Positions 7,563-16,280 are shown, counted from the first letter of the stretch. The stretch is 22,683 nucleotides of DNA from Oscillospiraceae bacterium (GCA_016297675.1 JAEDGE010000010.1:1-22683), one strand, 5' to 3'. Notes: generated by a model not told the origin, from the sequence alone. A program made the numbers and translations.

Positions 7563-8606
7563 TTAGACAAACAATACCAAAAGTAATCCCAGAATGCCCA
7601 TCACCAGAGCAAACAGAGAAAATGTAATTACAATTTTATATTCGCTAAAACCACTCAATTCAAAATGGTGATGAATCGGTGTCATCTTAAAAATTCTTCT
7701 GCCTTCGCCGTATTTTTTCTTAGTATACTTGAAATAGCTCACCTGAATCACAACGGAAAGAGCTTCCAGAATATAGAGCAATGCCACCAGAAGCAACACC
7801 AGATGCCGATGGGTTACCAACCCCACAGAAACGACTGATGCACCTAAATACATTGAGCCAGTATCGCCCATAAAACACTTTGCCGGATGTAAGTTCCAAA
7901 CCAAAAAGCCCAGACAGCCGCCTGCCAGTGCAATGGTGAAAATGGACAGTTCCTGTAACGAAAGCAACACACAAATGATGGTCATCAGCAGCATATTGAC
8001 CATCGTCACCGTTCCACAAAGACCATCTACGCCATCCGTCAGATTGACCGCATTGGTCAAATACAAAATCACAACCAACATCAGCGGATAATAGAACCAT
8101 GAAATATCAAACGAGAAGAAGGAGAAATTCAAGGTGGTATCCCGATCGCCCAGCCAATACTGCACACCCAGCCATGCAGCTGCCACTACGACCTGTAGGA
8201 CAATTTTCTGCATCGGCGAGAGTCCATCATTTTTCTTCTGTACGACTTTTTTAAAGTCATCAATAAACCCAATCAAACCAAACAGAATCGCAAAAATCAT
8301 ACAACTCAACATCTGTATGCCACGATTCCAATCCAAATGTTCTGTACCAGATACGGTACTGTCATTGCAAACGGTGCGATACAAGCAATATCCAACCCCA
8401 ACTGCAACCGCAGTCGAGAAGATAAACAGAATCCCGCCCATCGTTGGCGTACCCTGCTTTTTGGCATGCCACTCTGGTCCGAACTTCATTTTGATGGGCT
8501 GCCCGAATTTTAACTTATGCAGGAAAGGAATCAATGCCTTTCCGAAAATCGCTGCCACAGCAAAGGAGAGCAGTGCAACAATAATATTAATACTCCACAG
8601 CGGCAT
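7563..8606 (-). CDS. mraY: Phospho-N-acetylmuramoyl-pentapeptide transferase MraY
   Basis: MraY transfers phospho-MurNAc-pentapeptide to undecaprenyl phosphate, making lipid I in the membrane. The 347-residue polytopic protein carries the family's catalytic signatures: HxKKxGTPTMGG (47-58), IDDFKK with Asp116/Asp117 (115-120), NLTDGVDGL (188-196), GDTGS (247-251) and the triple histidine of PIHHHFELSG (312-314). The real start is the ATG at 8606, with AGGAGG nine bases upstream. The reading frame stays open further upstream, but that part overlaps murF and lacks MraY similarity. The start overlaps the murF end by 20 bases, suggesting coupled translation. Confidence 0.97.
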   Translation of the reverse strand: MPLWSINIIVALLSFAVAAIFGKALIPFLHKLKFGQPIKMKFGPEWHAKKQGTPTMGGILFIFSTAVAVGVGYCLYRTVCNDSTVSGTEHLDWNRGIQMLSCMIFAILFGLIGFIDDFKKVVQKKNDGLSPMQKIVLQVVVAAAWLGVQYWLGDRDTTLNFSFFSFDISWFYYPLMLVVILYLTNAVNLTDGVDGLCGTVTMVNMLLMTIICVLLSLQELSIFTIALAGGCLGFLVWNLHPAKCFMGDTGSMYLGASVVSVGLVTHRHLVLLLVALLYILEALSVVIQVSYFKYTKKKYGEGRRIFKMTPIHHHFELSGFSEYKIVITFSLFALVMGILGLLLVLFV

Positions 8607-9969
8607 GTACCGATTCCTCCTGTCTGAAAATTTCTTCCATGCAGTCTTCCAGATGCATACCACGACTTGCCTTAAACAACAGCACATCTCCCGGTCTGAG
8701 ATATGCTCGCACCGCACTGCAAAGTTCTATCTTGTCCTCTGTATGGAACACCGATGTGCCTGCCGCCGATGCAGCTTTGGCAATCGCAAGCGACTCCTTC
8801 CCATAACAGAACAACTGATCCAGATGACTGGCAGCTGCCATATCTCCTACCATACTATGCAGCTTTGGAGAGAGTTTTCCCAGTTCCAGCATATCGCCCA
8901 GAACAGCAACCCGTCTGCCTTCGCCCTTCATCTGCCGCAGTACATGCAATGCAGCCCGCATGGAATCCGGACTGGCATTGTAACAATCTGCAATGACAGT
9001 ATATGGTCCACGCTGTTCAATATTCTGCCGAAATGGAATCGGTTCATAATCTGCCAGTGCCTTGCAAATCACATCCGGTGCAATACTGCAAATTCGCCCC
9101 ACACAGAAAGCTGCCAGTGCATTCATCACATTGTGCATCCCCACACAAGGAAGCACAGCCGGAAAGGTTCTGCCATCCTTTGTTACGATGGTAAAGGTGG
9201 TTTCGTTATCGCCCTCCTGTATTTCTTCCGCCGTCACATCAGCCGTTTTTGTCGTCAGACCATATGTATAAACCGGTCTGTCCAATTGCTCTGCAAACGG
9301 TGCAAGATAAGAGTCATCTGCATTCAGCACCAACGGTGCATCTGGTTCCATACCATTGAGTATTTCCATTTTCGCCTTCAAAATACCTTCCTGCGACCCC
9401 AGATTCTCGATATGAGAAAACCCAATATTTGTGATAACGCCAATGGTCGGCTTTGTTGCACAACTCAGCCGATGAATTTCACCGAGGTGCGACATGCCCA
9501 TCTCAATGACAGCGGCTTCATGTTTTGGGGCAAGGTGCAGCAGCATCTTCGGCAGTCCAATTTCATTGTTTAGATTTCCCTGTGTCTTCAATGTTTCAAA
9601 TGCTGCTGAGAGTACCAGTGCAATCATTTCTTTTGTGGTCGTTTTGCCAACGCTGCCGGTCACACCCACTAAAATCGGAGAAAACTTGCTTCGATAGTAA
9701 GCGGCAATTTGCAGCAATGCGGTTCTGGTATCCGGCACGACAATGCATGGAAAATCAGCAATCGAATGATCGGTCACGGCTGCCACTGCTCCATCGGAGA
9801 TGGCTTTCTGCACAAACTGATGCCCATCAAAATTGGCTCCACGCAGTGCCAGAAACAGACAGCCCGGCTCTAATTTTCTGGTATCCGTGCAGATATCATT
9901 GACCTCTGCTTCAAACGGTGCCGTGCCCCCGACAGCCGCTGCAATTTCTGATAATTGTAACTTCTCCAT
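8587..9969 (-). CDS. murF: UDP-MurNAc-tripeptide D-Ala-D-Ala ligase MurF
   Basis: MurF adds D-Ala-D-Ala to UDP-MurNAc-tripeptide in the cytoplasm, completing the pentapeptide. The 460-residue protein has the three Mur ligase domains: an N-terminal UDP-binding part with DICTDTRKLEPGCLFLALRG (25-44), the ATP-binding P-loop GVTGSVGKTTTKEM (102-115), the GNLNNEIGLP motif (131-140) characteristic of MurF, and a C-terminal domain with VLGDMLELG. It starts 15 bases after murE and its end overlaps mraY. The three genes look like one translational unit. Confidence 0.97.
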   Translation of the reverse strand: MEKLQLSEIAAAVGGTAPFEAEVNDICTDTRKLEPGCLFLALRGANFDGHQFVQKAISDGAVAAVTDHSIADFPCIVVPDTRTALLQIAAYYRSKFSPILVGVTGSVGKTTTKEMIALVLSAAFETLKTQGNLNNEIGLPKMLLHLAPKHEAAVIEMGMSHLGEIHRLSCATKPTIGVITNIGFSHIENLGSQEGILKAKMEILNGMEPDAPLVLNADDSYLAPFAEQLDRPVYTYGLTTKTADVTAEEIQEGDNETTFTIVTKDGRTFPAVLPCVGMHNVMNALAAFCVGRICSIAPDVICKALADYEPIPFRQNIEQRGPYTVIADCYNASPDSMRAALHVLRQMKGEGRRVAVLGDMLELGKLSPKLHSMVGDMAAASHLDQLFCYGKESLAIAKAASAAGTSVFHTEDKIELCSAVRAYLRPGDVLLFKASRGMHLEDCMEEIFRQEESVHAAVEY

Positions 9970-9984
9970 GTTTTCTCCCTCACC

Positions 9985-11418
9985 TTATAGTTTTGTCAAG
10001 CACTCTGCAACGATTTCCCGTTCATCCATATGGATATGAACGTTATTCGCCAGAATCTGATAATCCTCATGTCCTTTTCCGGCTAACACCAGTACATCGC
10101 CTGGCTTTGCAATCTGCATCCCACGCAAAATGGCTTCCTTTCGGTCAACCACTACTTCATACGGCACAGAAGAACCTTCCAGCCCTGTCAAAATATCCTG
10201 AATAATTGCCTCTGGCTCTTCATCTCTCGGATTATCCGAAGTAATCACCAGAAAATCGGCATAGGCTGCGGCTGCTTTTGCCATTTTTGGACGTTTTGTT
10301 TTATCTCGATTGCCGCCACATCCAAACAGACAAATTAATCTGCCCTCTGTATACTCTTTCACACTATTCAGAATATTTTCGATGGCATCGGGCGTGTGTG
10401 CATAGTCACAGATGACAGAAAACGGCTTTCCGGTCGGAATCACTTCACATCGTCCCCGCACACCACGACACTGCTGCACAGCCTGCAAAACCTGTGCATT
10501 GGACAGCCCCAATTCCATGCACACTGCACAAGCTGCCATTGCATTGGAAACATTGAACATCCCTGTCATCTGCAAATTAATCGGATAGGACTTTCCACCA
10601 TAGCACAACCAAAAACTCGTTCCATCTGCCCGCAGCTTAATGGCATCTGCATAGTAATCCGCAGAAGAAGAATTTCCATAAGTCTCCATCGCACAGGTGA
10701 CTTCTCCAGCAAGACGTTTCCCATAAGCATCATCAATATTGATGAGTGCATAATCCGTAATATCAAACAGCATTTTCTTTGCCTGATAATAGGCTTCCAT
10801 CGTCTTATGATAATCCAAATGATCCTGTGTCAGATTTGTAAAGACCGCTGCACGGAAGTGGGTCGGACCAATGCGATGCTGTACCAAACCAAAAGAAGAG
10901 ACTTCCATGACAACATAGTCACATCCGGCATCTGCCATTTTCCGATAGAGTGCCATCAGCTCATAGACCATAGGTGTGGTGTTGTTGGTGTGAAACACCT
11001 GATCCCCGATTTCATTCTGAATCGTTCCAATCAAACCAACCAGATAACCATTGGCTGTCAAAATATGCTTGATGACATTGGTAATTGTGGTTTTTCCATT
11101 GGTTCCAGTGACACCAACAAATTTCATCTGCCGTTCTGGATGATCAAACCAAGCTGCACACAGTTGCCCGTAAAAAATATACGTATCCGGCACAAGAATC
11201 TGCTGCTTGCCAAGTCCTAAATCGTGTTCTGCAACAACGGCTGCTGCTCCTTTTTCCAGCATCTCCGCAGCAACGGTATGCCCGTCAAAATGCTCCCCCT
11301 TGATACAGACAAATAAATATCCTTCCTGTACCTTTCGAGAGTCACTCGTAATGCCGTTAATTTCTCTGTCCTCTAACTCTGTTTCTGCATTGCCTTCTAA
11401 TAATGCATACAACCGCAT
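9985..11418 (-). CDS. murE: UDP-MurNAc-tripeptide synthetase MurE (meso-DAP type)
   Basis: MurE adds the third residue to UDP-MurNAc-L-Ala-D-Glu. The 477-residue protein has the Mur ligase layout: SDSRKVQEGYLFVCIKG (25-41), the P-loop VGVTGTNGKTT (101-111), HTNNTTP (143-149) with the family's Thr pair, and a C-terminal domain with GKGHEDYQ. The motif DNPR (395-398) is the signature of enzymes that use meso-diaminopimelate rather than lysine, so a DAP-type wall is predicted. The AAAGGCGG ribosome site is nine bases before the ATG. A strong terminator lies between pbp and murE, so murE is likely to start a new transcript. A possible weak promoter (TTGGAA, then TGTAAA) lies about 30 bases upstream. 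Confidence 0.96.
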   Translation of the reverse strand: MRLYALLEGNAETELEDREINGITSDSRKVQEGYLFVCIKGEHFDGHTVAAEMLEKGAAAVVAEHDLGLGKQQILVPDTYIFYGQLCAAWFDHPERQMKFVGVTGTNGKTTITNVIKHILTANGYLVGLIGTIQNEIGDQVFHTNNTTPMVYELMALYRKMADAGCDYVVMEVSSFGLVQHRIGPTHFRAAVFTNLTQDHLDYHKTMEAYYQAKKMLFDITDYALINIDDAYGKRLAGEVTCAMETYGNSSSADYYADAIKLRADGTSFWLCYGGKSYPINLQMTGMFNVSNAMAACAVCMELGLSNAQVLQAVQQCRGVRGRCEVIPTGKPFSVICDYAHTPDAIENILNSVKEYTEGRLICLFGCGGNRDKTKRPKMAKAAAAYADFLVITSDNPRDEEPEAIIQDILTGLEGSSVPYEVVVDRKEAILRGMQIAKPGDVLVLAGKGHEDYQILANNVHIHMDEREIVAECLTKL

Positions 11419-11492
11419 GACAGATAACCGCCTTTCTTTTTCATTTACAATGTTCCAATATACTTTTCCAATTTTATCTTTTCCATCCTATT

Positions 11493-11530
11493 AAAAAAGG
11501 GACTGCTTTCACGAAAAGCATCCCCTTTTT
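11493..11530 (-). terminator. Strong terminator inside the dcw cluster, between pbp and murE
   Basis: On the minus strand a stem of about 16 pairs (AAAAAGGGGATGCTTT with AAAGCAGTCCCTTTTT; one wobble, one mismatch) closes a TCGTG loop and runs into TTTTTT. It begins about 50 bases past the pbp stop codon. It would end or attenuate the mraZ-to-pbp transcript. Confidence 0.85.
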
Positions 11531-11582
11531 CCTCTTTGCAATGTGGGGACTGCTGTTGTTTTCCAAAACAGAGAGCGAATCT

Positions 11583-13976
11583 TTACTCACTCTGTTCCGC
11601 TTCACTTTGTGCCTCATCTCGCTGTTCCGCAACAGACATTGTCAAACTAATCACAGTTCCGATTTCTACAGATGTACCTGCCTCCTCAGACTGGAACTGC
11701 ACTTTTGCATCTGCATCTTCTGAAGAAGCACCCAATGTTACAATATTTAACCCAAGCTGTGTCAAGGCAGCATTTGCTTCTGCCGCAGTCATATTAATCA
11801 GATTCGGTACTTTTACGACTTGTGGTTCTACGTCCTCTTCTGTATATAGAATCACTTTACCGCCCTTTTCAATGACAGAACCAGTCTTCGGACACTGCGA
11901 CAAAACACGATTGCCTTCACCGACTACTTCATAGCTTAAACCCATATCATCCAATGTAGATTTTGCATTTTCCAATGATTTTTCCATCATCAATGGCACT
12001 GTGACATTTCGTTCTGCATATTCCTCATCCGTATATTCTGGATAGAATCCCAGATAAGGCAAAATTTCAGACATGACAGTCTTTGCATATGGTGTAACAA
12101 CGGCACTACCGTAATAGTTGATGGTATTATCCGGTTCATCTGCTATGATCAACATAATTACTTCCGGATCATCTGCCGGAGCAAAGCAGCCATAGGATGC
12201 AGCATATTTCATTTCAACCCCATCGTATTCATCCAATTTTTCAGCAGTACCAGATTTACCGCCAATTCGATAGCCTTCAATATAGGCATTATGTGTTGGA
12301 TTGTTCTCTACAACGGCTTCCAACTGCTCCCGTACAGTCTGCGAAGTGGCTTCCGAAACAACTTGCCGCTTCTCCTCTGTCTGATGTTCCATAACAATAT
12401 TGCCATCTGCATCCACAATTTGTTCCACCAAATAAGGGGTAACCAATTTTCCGCCATTAATGGCAGCTGCATACGCTGTAATTGTTTGAATTGGGGTAAC
12501 TTTGTTTGCCTGCCCGAAAGAAGATGATGCAAGATCCACGTTAGACATCACATCTTTTGAAATATACAAGCTACTTGCTTCTCCAGGCAAATCAATTCCA
12601 GTTTTTTCTGTCAAACCAAATCCTTTAAAATAATAAGAGAATTTAGAAGTTCCCAGACGCAGACCAATTTCCATAAATGCTGGGTTACAAGAGTTTGTCA
12701 AAGCCTTCGTAAACGACTGTGCACCATGCCCATTCCGATTAGAACAACCTATGGTTTCTCCCATAACCGTAAAAGAACCATTACAATAGAAAGAATCATT
12801 TTGCAAGTCAATCAGTTTTTCTTCCATTGCTGCTGCTGTGGTCACAACTTTAAAAACAGAACCCGGAAAATGAATTTCAGAAATTGCCTTATTTTTCCAT
12901 TGCGTTTCTCTTGCTTCCTGATACGCATCACTATATTCCTGCCCTGTAAGGGAATCCAGCTTCTTTGCAACAGTGGTATCATAAATTACAGATGGCTGGT
13001 TCAAATCAAAAGAGGGATACGTTGCCATAGCATAAATTGCACCCGTCTTTGGATTCATAATGATACCGCAGGCACGTTGCTGCACATTAAATTCCACTGA
13101 CATTTCAGAAATTGCCTTTTCCAGATAATATTGCAATGTTGTATCCAATGTTAAATAAAGAGATGCACCATTTTCTGCTTCATATGTAGTAGAATAACGA
13201 TATGGCATCTCTTCTCCATTTGCCGCTTGTGCAGAAATAATTCTACCATCCACACCAGCAAGGTAGTCATTATATTGATACTCCAAACCATATTGACCGT
13301 CACCATCTCCATTGGTAAAGCCAATCACACTGGCAGCTAATTCTTCCTGCGGATAGTATCGTTTTGTGGTTGCTTCTGTTGCAAAAGAAACCAAATTCAA
13401 ATTATCAAAATAGTTATCAATTTCATCAGCAACACTTTTTTCCACCTGTGTTTGCAATATATAATATCGTCCTTCTGCTTCAAATGCTTTTAAAACATCT
13501 TCCTTTTCCAGGTTCAGTTTTCCTGCTAAATAGACAGCAATATTCTCTTTCAGCATGGCAATATCAATCAAATCTTTTGCAGATTCTCCTGATTTTTCTG
13601 CTGCCGCTTTTTTATTTTCATTATTTTTTTCTACATCTTCCATTTCGTCCCGAAAGAGCTGTGGGTCAATATACACATTATAGACAGTTGCACTCCATGC
13701 CAACGGCGTACCGGTTGCATCATAAATGGCACCACGCTGTGCTTCCAAACGCATCGTTCCAAAATGATAATTATTCGCCAATGCCTCATATTTACTATTA
13801 TCAATTACAGAAACTTTAAACAATTTACCAACAATAAAGCAGGAAAAAATCAACATTGCAATTTGAATAATAACATTTGCACGAAATTTCATTTTGGCAG
13901 TTGGTGCATTTGTACCAGATACCTGCAATTTATCATATTGTTTGTTATCCAAAAGAATGACACGCCCTTTCAGCAT
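11583..13976 (-). CDS. Class B penicillin-binding protein with two PASTA domains (FtsI/SpoVD/PBP2B type)
   Basis: A septal DD-transpeptidase that cross-links peptidoglycan outside the membrane, paired with FtsW. Numbered from the ATG at 13976 (797 residues): a membrane anchor (about 34-53), an N-terminal dimerisation domain with RGAIYDATGTPLA, then the transpeptidase motifs SVFK (Ser373, Lys376), SCN (429-431) and KSGTA (574-578). Two PASTA domains follow (about 659-712 and 722-783), with a Glu/Gln-rich tail. Dcw position suits FtsI/PBP2B or SpoVD; two PASTA copies and the lack of sporulation context leave the choice open. The start is uncertain: no clear ribosome binding site precedes the ATG at 13976, an in-frame TTG at 14036 or a TTG at 13952. 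Confidence 0.93.
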   Translation of the reverse strand: MLKGRVILLDNKQYDKLQVSGTNAPTAKMKFRANVIIQIAMLIFSCFIVGKLFKVSVIDNSKYEALANNYHFGTMRLEAQRGAIYDATGTPLAWSATVYNVYIDPQLFRDEMEDVEKNNENKKAAAEKSGESAKDLIDIAMLKENIAVYLAGKLNLEKEDVLKAFEAEGRYYILQTQVEKSVADEIDNYFDNLNLVSFATEATTKRYYPQEELAASVIGFTNGDGDGQYGLEYQYNDYLAGVDGRIISAQAANGEEMPYRYSTTYEAENGASLYLTLDTTLQYYLEKAISEMSVEFNVQQRACGIIMNPKTGAIYAMATYPSFDLNQPSVIYDTTVAKKLDSLTGQEYSDAYQEARETQWKNKAISEIHFPGSVFKVVTTAAAMEEKLIDLQNDSFYCNGSFTVMGETIGCSNRNGHGAQSFTKALTNSCNPAFMEIGLRLGTSKFSYYFKGFGLTEKTGIDLPGEASSLYISKDVMSNVDLASSSFGQANKVTPIQTITAYAAAINGGKLVTPYLVEQIVDADGNIVMEHQTEEKRQVVSEATSQTVREQLEAVVENNPTHNAYIEGYRIGGKSGTAEKLDEYDGVEMKYAASYGCFAPADDPEVIMLIIADEPDNTINYYGSAVVTPYAKTVMSEILPYLGFYPEYTDEEYAERNVTVPLMMEKSLENAKSTLDDMGLSYEVVGEGNRVLSQCPKTGSVIEKGGKVILYTEEDVEPQVVKVPNLINMTAAEANAALTQLGLNIVTLGASSEDADAKVQFQSEEAGTSVEIGTVISLTMSVAEQRDEAQSEAEQSE

Positions 13977-14179
13977 AAAAATAGAAGAAGGCAGGGAACT
14001 GTTACCGAATCCCCCGCCTGTATAAAACTGTCCCAATTCGACAGGAATTTCTCAATGATGCAGAAAGCAATTTCTGGAACCTGCATTGAAAACGGAACAG
14101 TGTCCGGCTTCGTCTTGTCTATCCTGTCCGATAGCTCTTTCTGCGTAAACGAAGCCGGAACAATTCCTTTTTCCGACAC
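13970..14179 (-). CDS. Possible small open frame overlapping the pbp start (doubtful)
   Basis: A 69-codon frame starting with GTG. Its TGA stop overlaps the proposed pbp ATG in the string ATGCTGA, the arrangement used for stop-start translational coupling. That could explain why pbp has no visible ribosome binding site. Against it, the GTG itself lacks a Shine-Dalgarno sequence, the peptide resembles nothing I know, and its DNA is full of inverted repeats as expected for a non-coding leader. I list it as a low-confidence candidate. Confidence 0.15.
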   Translation of the reverse strand: MSEKGIVPASFTQKELSDRIDKTKPDTVPFSMQVPEIAFCIIEKFLSNWDSFIQAGDSVTVPCLLLFLC

Positions 14180-14341
14180 CCGATTTCGTATCTCTTTCTT
14201 TGTCTTTATACTAACGGCGAATTTTTATTTATATATATCATGCAGTCTAAGACTGCACCGCCGATAGTAGCAAAATAAATTATGGTTCAGACCCTTTCGC
14301 CCGTCTCTTCTCAACAGGTTTTCTATCCAACTATATGCATA
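13977..14341 (-). promoter_or_regulatory. Hairpin-rich spacer or leader between ftsL and pbp
   Basis: A 365-base gap in an otherwise tightly packed cluster. In transcript order it holds a perfect 7-bp stem with a 3-base loop (14241-14257, TGCAGTC/GACTGCA), an AT-rich stretch, a perfect 11-bp stem (14103-14113 with 14149-14159) enclosing a 5-bp stem (14119-14134) and flanked by GGAA/TTCC, and a third hairpin at about 14052-14091 with two alternative pairings. No T-run follows any of them, so ordinary termination is unlikely. It may be a structured regulatory leader for pbp. No recognised riboswitch or clear promoter is seen. Confidence 0.5.
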
Positions 14342-14812
14342 TTAACCTCTTAAATATGCAATCAGGTCATTAAACTTCCGCTTAATCTGAACAAAAATGT
14401 TCTGATCCGGTTCCTCTACAATGACCTCATCCTCCGTCTGAATCTGGATGTATTGAATCTGAGAGCGATCCAATTTTTGTAAACCAAGTCGCTCCTCAGC
14501 GTATTCTTTAATATTCCGAATGGAAGCCTGTCCTTCCAACTCTGTCTGCATTCTCACATTTTCGCTACGCAAATCTTTCAACGTGTTTTCTTCTGCGGAA
14601 ATTTGGGAATAAACCTCGTTCAGCTGTACATAACTGTTAATGACCAGAGAAAACAGCATCAGGGATAAAACACTGCCGATTATGATTTTTGCCAGCGTAC
14701 TCCGTTTTCCAGCTTCGATGTAAAAAAGCTTTCGACGTGGGCGTTCTTCTACCACCTCATCGTCTTCCTCTTCCCATTCCTCTGCCTGTACGGTTTCATC
14801 TGTTTCCTTCAT
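14342..14812 (-). CDS. ftsL: Cell division protein FtsL (septum formation initiator-like)
   Basis: A small bitopic membrane protein that joins DivIB and DivIC to activate septal wall synthesis. The 156-residue protein has a long, strongly acidic cytoplasmic N-terminus (EEWEEEDDEVVEE, 11-23), then a basic stretch, one membrane helix (about 41-62) and an extracellular coiled coil (about 63-110) ending in EYAEERLGLQKL. That last motif is typical of FtsL/DivIC proteins. The start is ambiguous: the ATG at 14812 is 11 bases and an adjacent in-frame TTG at 14815 is 8 bases from AAAGGAG. The gene overlaps the rsmH end by about 17 bases. The name rests mainly on position and layout, as sequence conservation is low in this family. 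Confidence 0.85.
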   Translation of the reverse strand: MKETDETVQAEEWEEEDDEVVEERPRRKLFYIEAGKRSTLAKIIIGSVLSLMLFSLVINSYVQLNEVYSQISAEENTLKDLRSENVRMQTELEGQASIRNIKEYAEERLGLQKLDRSQIQYIQIQTEDEVIVEEPDQNIFVQIKRKFNDLIAYLRG

Positions 14813-15743
14813 CAACCGATGCACTCCTTTCCACTACACGCAGTTTTGCACTTCGGCTCCTCCGATTTTGCTCCAATTCTACTTCTGTTGCAGTAATCGG
14901 TTTCCGATTCACCAGCTTCCCTTGCGGCACTTTGCCACAGACACACTTTGGAAAATCAGGCGGACAAATACAACCCTGACACCACTTTGCGAACTGCTGT
15001 TTCACCATTCGGTCTTCCAGCGAGTGAAAAGTAATCACTGCCAACCGTCCACTTGGCTTTAAACAGGAAAATGCAATGGTCAATGCACGTTCCAAATGAG
15101 AAAACTCATCATTTACGGCAATCCGAATTGCCTGAAATGTTTGCTTACATGGATTCTTCGCACGCCGCACTCGCTGCGGCACGCTGTTTTTGACGATTTC
15201 CGCCAACTGCAATGTTGTTGTAATCGGTTGCACCTGCCTTGCCTGACAGATATTTCTGGCAATCACACGTGCAAACGATTCCTCACCATAGGCAAATAAA
15301 ATTCTTGCAATTTCTTCTTGCGGCCATGTATTTACCAAATCAGCTGCTGTCATTCCTGTTTGACTCATTCTCATGTCCAATGGAGCATCCGTATGATAAG
15401 AAAATCCACGTTCTTCAGTATCCAATTGATGAGAAGAAACACCCAAGTCTAACAAAATACCGTCTACCGCGGAAATTTCCAGACGCTGCAGCACCTGTGC
15501 CATCTCGTCATAGTTTGCTTGCACAACCGTTGCCGGATAGGGAGCCAACCGTGCAGTTGCAACTGCAACTGCATCTGGATCTCGATCTAAACCGATCAAT
15601 CTACCCCTGCCATGCAACTGTTTTGCAATTTCGCAAGCATGACCAGCTCCACCAACTGTTCCATCTACATAAACACCTTCCGGTTGAATCTGCAAAGCAG
15701 CAAGTGTTTCCTGCAAAAGCACAGGAATATGCTGAAATGTCAT
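14796..15743 (-). CDS. rsmH: 16S rRNA (cytosine-1402-N4)-methyltransferase RsmH (MraW)
   Basis: RsmH uses S-adenosylmethionine to methylate N4 of cytosine 1402 in the decoding centre of 16S rRNA. The 315-residue protein has family length. Features are the N-terminal HIPVLLQETL, the SAM-binding DGTVGGAGH (27-35) and GLDRDP (51-56), the LLDLGVSSHQLD segment and the RGFSYHTDAPLDMRM motif. A cysteine-rich loop (CQGCICPPDFPKCVCG) lies near the C-terminus. GGAGG is five bases before the ATG. It follows mraZ by 15 bases and overlaps ftsL, the normal mraZ-rsmH-ftsL order. Confidence 0.97.
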   Translation of the reverse strand: MTFQHIPVLLQETLAALQIQPEGVYVDGTVGGAGHACEIAKQLHGRGRLIGLDRDPDAVAVATARLAPYPATVVQANYDEMAQVLQRLEISAVDGILLDLGVSSHQLDTEERGFSYHTDAPLDMRMSQTGMTAADLVNTWPQEEIARILFAYGEESFARVIARNICQARQVQPITTTLQLAEIVKNSVPQRVRRAKNPCKQTFQAIRIAVNDEFSHLERALTIAFSCLKPSGRLAVITFHSLEDRMVKQQFAKWCQGCICPPDFPKCVCGKVPQGKLVNRKPITATEVELEQNRRSRSAKLRVVERSASVDEGNR

Positions 15744-15758
15744 AATATCCTCCCTATC

Positions 15759-16187
15759 TTAGAAACCGAGTGCACTCAGAACAGACATCATTTCATCCAA
15801 ATCAACCGCTGCATTAGCAGCCTCCCAACTGGTTCGATCCCAGATTTCCGCCTTATTATTGGCACCAATGACAACAACGTCTTTTTCCAGACCTGCAAAC
15901 TGCCGCAAATCTTGCGGAATCAGGATACGTCCCTGCTTATCTGGAACGATTTCACCCGCACCGGAAAAGAGCCATCGTTTAATCTGTGCCCCTTTGGTTT
16001 CTGGAATAGCAGCCACTTTTTGTGCCAACTGTTCCCACTCTGTCGCAGAATACACGGTCAAGCAATGTGCATCCAACCCTTTTGTCACATAAAATGGACT
16101 ACCGAGCTGTTCTCGCAGTTTGGTTGGAAAATTCATCCTGCCCTTGGCATCCATGTTATGATAATATGTGCCAATCAGCGAATCCAA
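15759..16187 (-). CDS. mraZ: Transcriptional regulator MraZ
   Basis: MraZ is a ring-forming DNA-binding protein that represses its own dcw operon by binding repeats near the promoter. From the TTG at 16187 the protein has 142 residues, the usual length. It holds two SpoVT/AbrB-like halves, each with the DxxGR motif: DAKGRMNFPTKLR (13-25) and DKQGRILIPQDLR (83-95). The TTG is chosen because the family normally begins seven to ten residues before the first DxKGR. It also has a GGCGG ribosome site eight bases upstream, while longer upstream extensions lack similarity. It heads the cluster, with operator repeats and promoter just upstream. Confidence 0.93.
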   Translation of the reverse strand: MDSLIGTYYHNMDAKGRMNFPTKLREQLGSPFYVTKGLDAHCLTVYSATEWEQLAQKVAAIPETKGAQIKRWLFSGAGEIVPDKQGRILIPQDLRQFAGLEKDVVVIGANNKAEIWDRTSWEAANAAVDLDEMMSVLSALGF

Positions 16188-16232
16188 CCTTGCCGCCGCC
16201 CTTTCTGTTTGAAATAGGGAAAGTACAGGAAA

Positions 16233-16272
16233 GGTTGCCCACAAAAGGGGAAACTTCCCCACATTTCACCGC
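16233..16272 (-). promoter_or_regulatory. MraZ operator repeats
   Basis: On the minus strand four consecutive 10-base units read GCGGTGAAAT, GTGGGGAAGT, TTCCCCTTTT, GTGGGCAACC. Units 2 and 4 carry GTGGG, unit 1 is a degenerate copy and unit 3 breaks the pattern. MraZ is known to bind TGGGN repeats spaced on a 10-bp period. The block lies about eight bases downstream of the -10 box, where bound MraZ would block transcription of its own operon. Confidence 0.75.
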
Positions 16273-16280
16273 ATGTTATC

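Noticed and set aside
8607..8717. N-terminal extension of mraY by 37 codons
   Set aside because: The extension overlaps murF by more than 100 bases and is unlike MraY; a strong AGGAGG supports the internal ATG at 8606.
8134..9573. A 479-codon plus-strand open frame antisense to mraY and murF
   Set aside because: The translation is rich in Cys, His and Arg with no recognisable domain, while the opposite strand carries two complete conserved enzymes.
16188..16262. N-terminal extension of mraZ by 25 codons
   Set aside because: It would be read from the operator region and lacks similarity to MraZ, whose family begins shortly before the first DxKGR motif.
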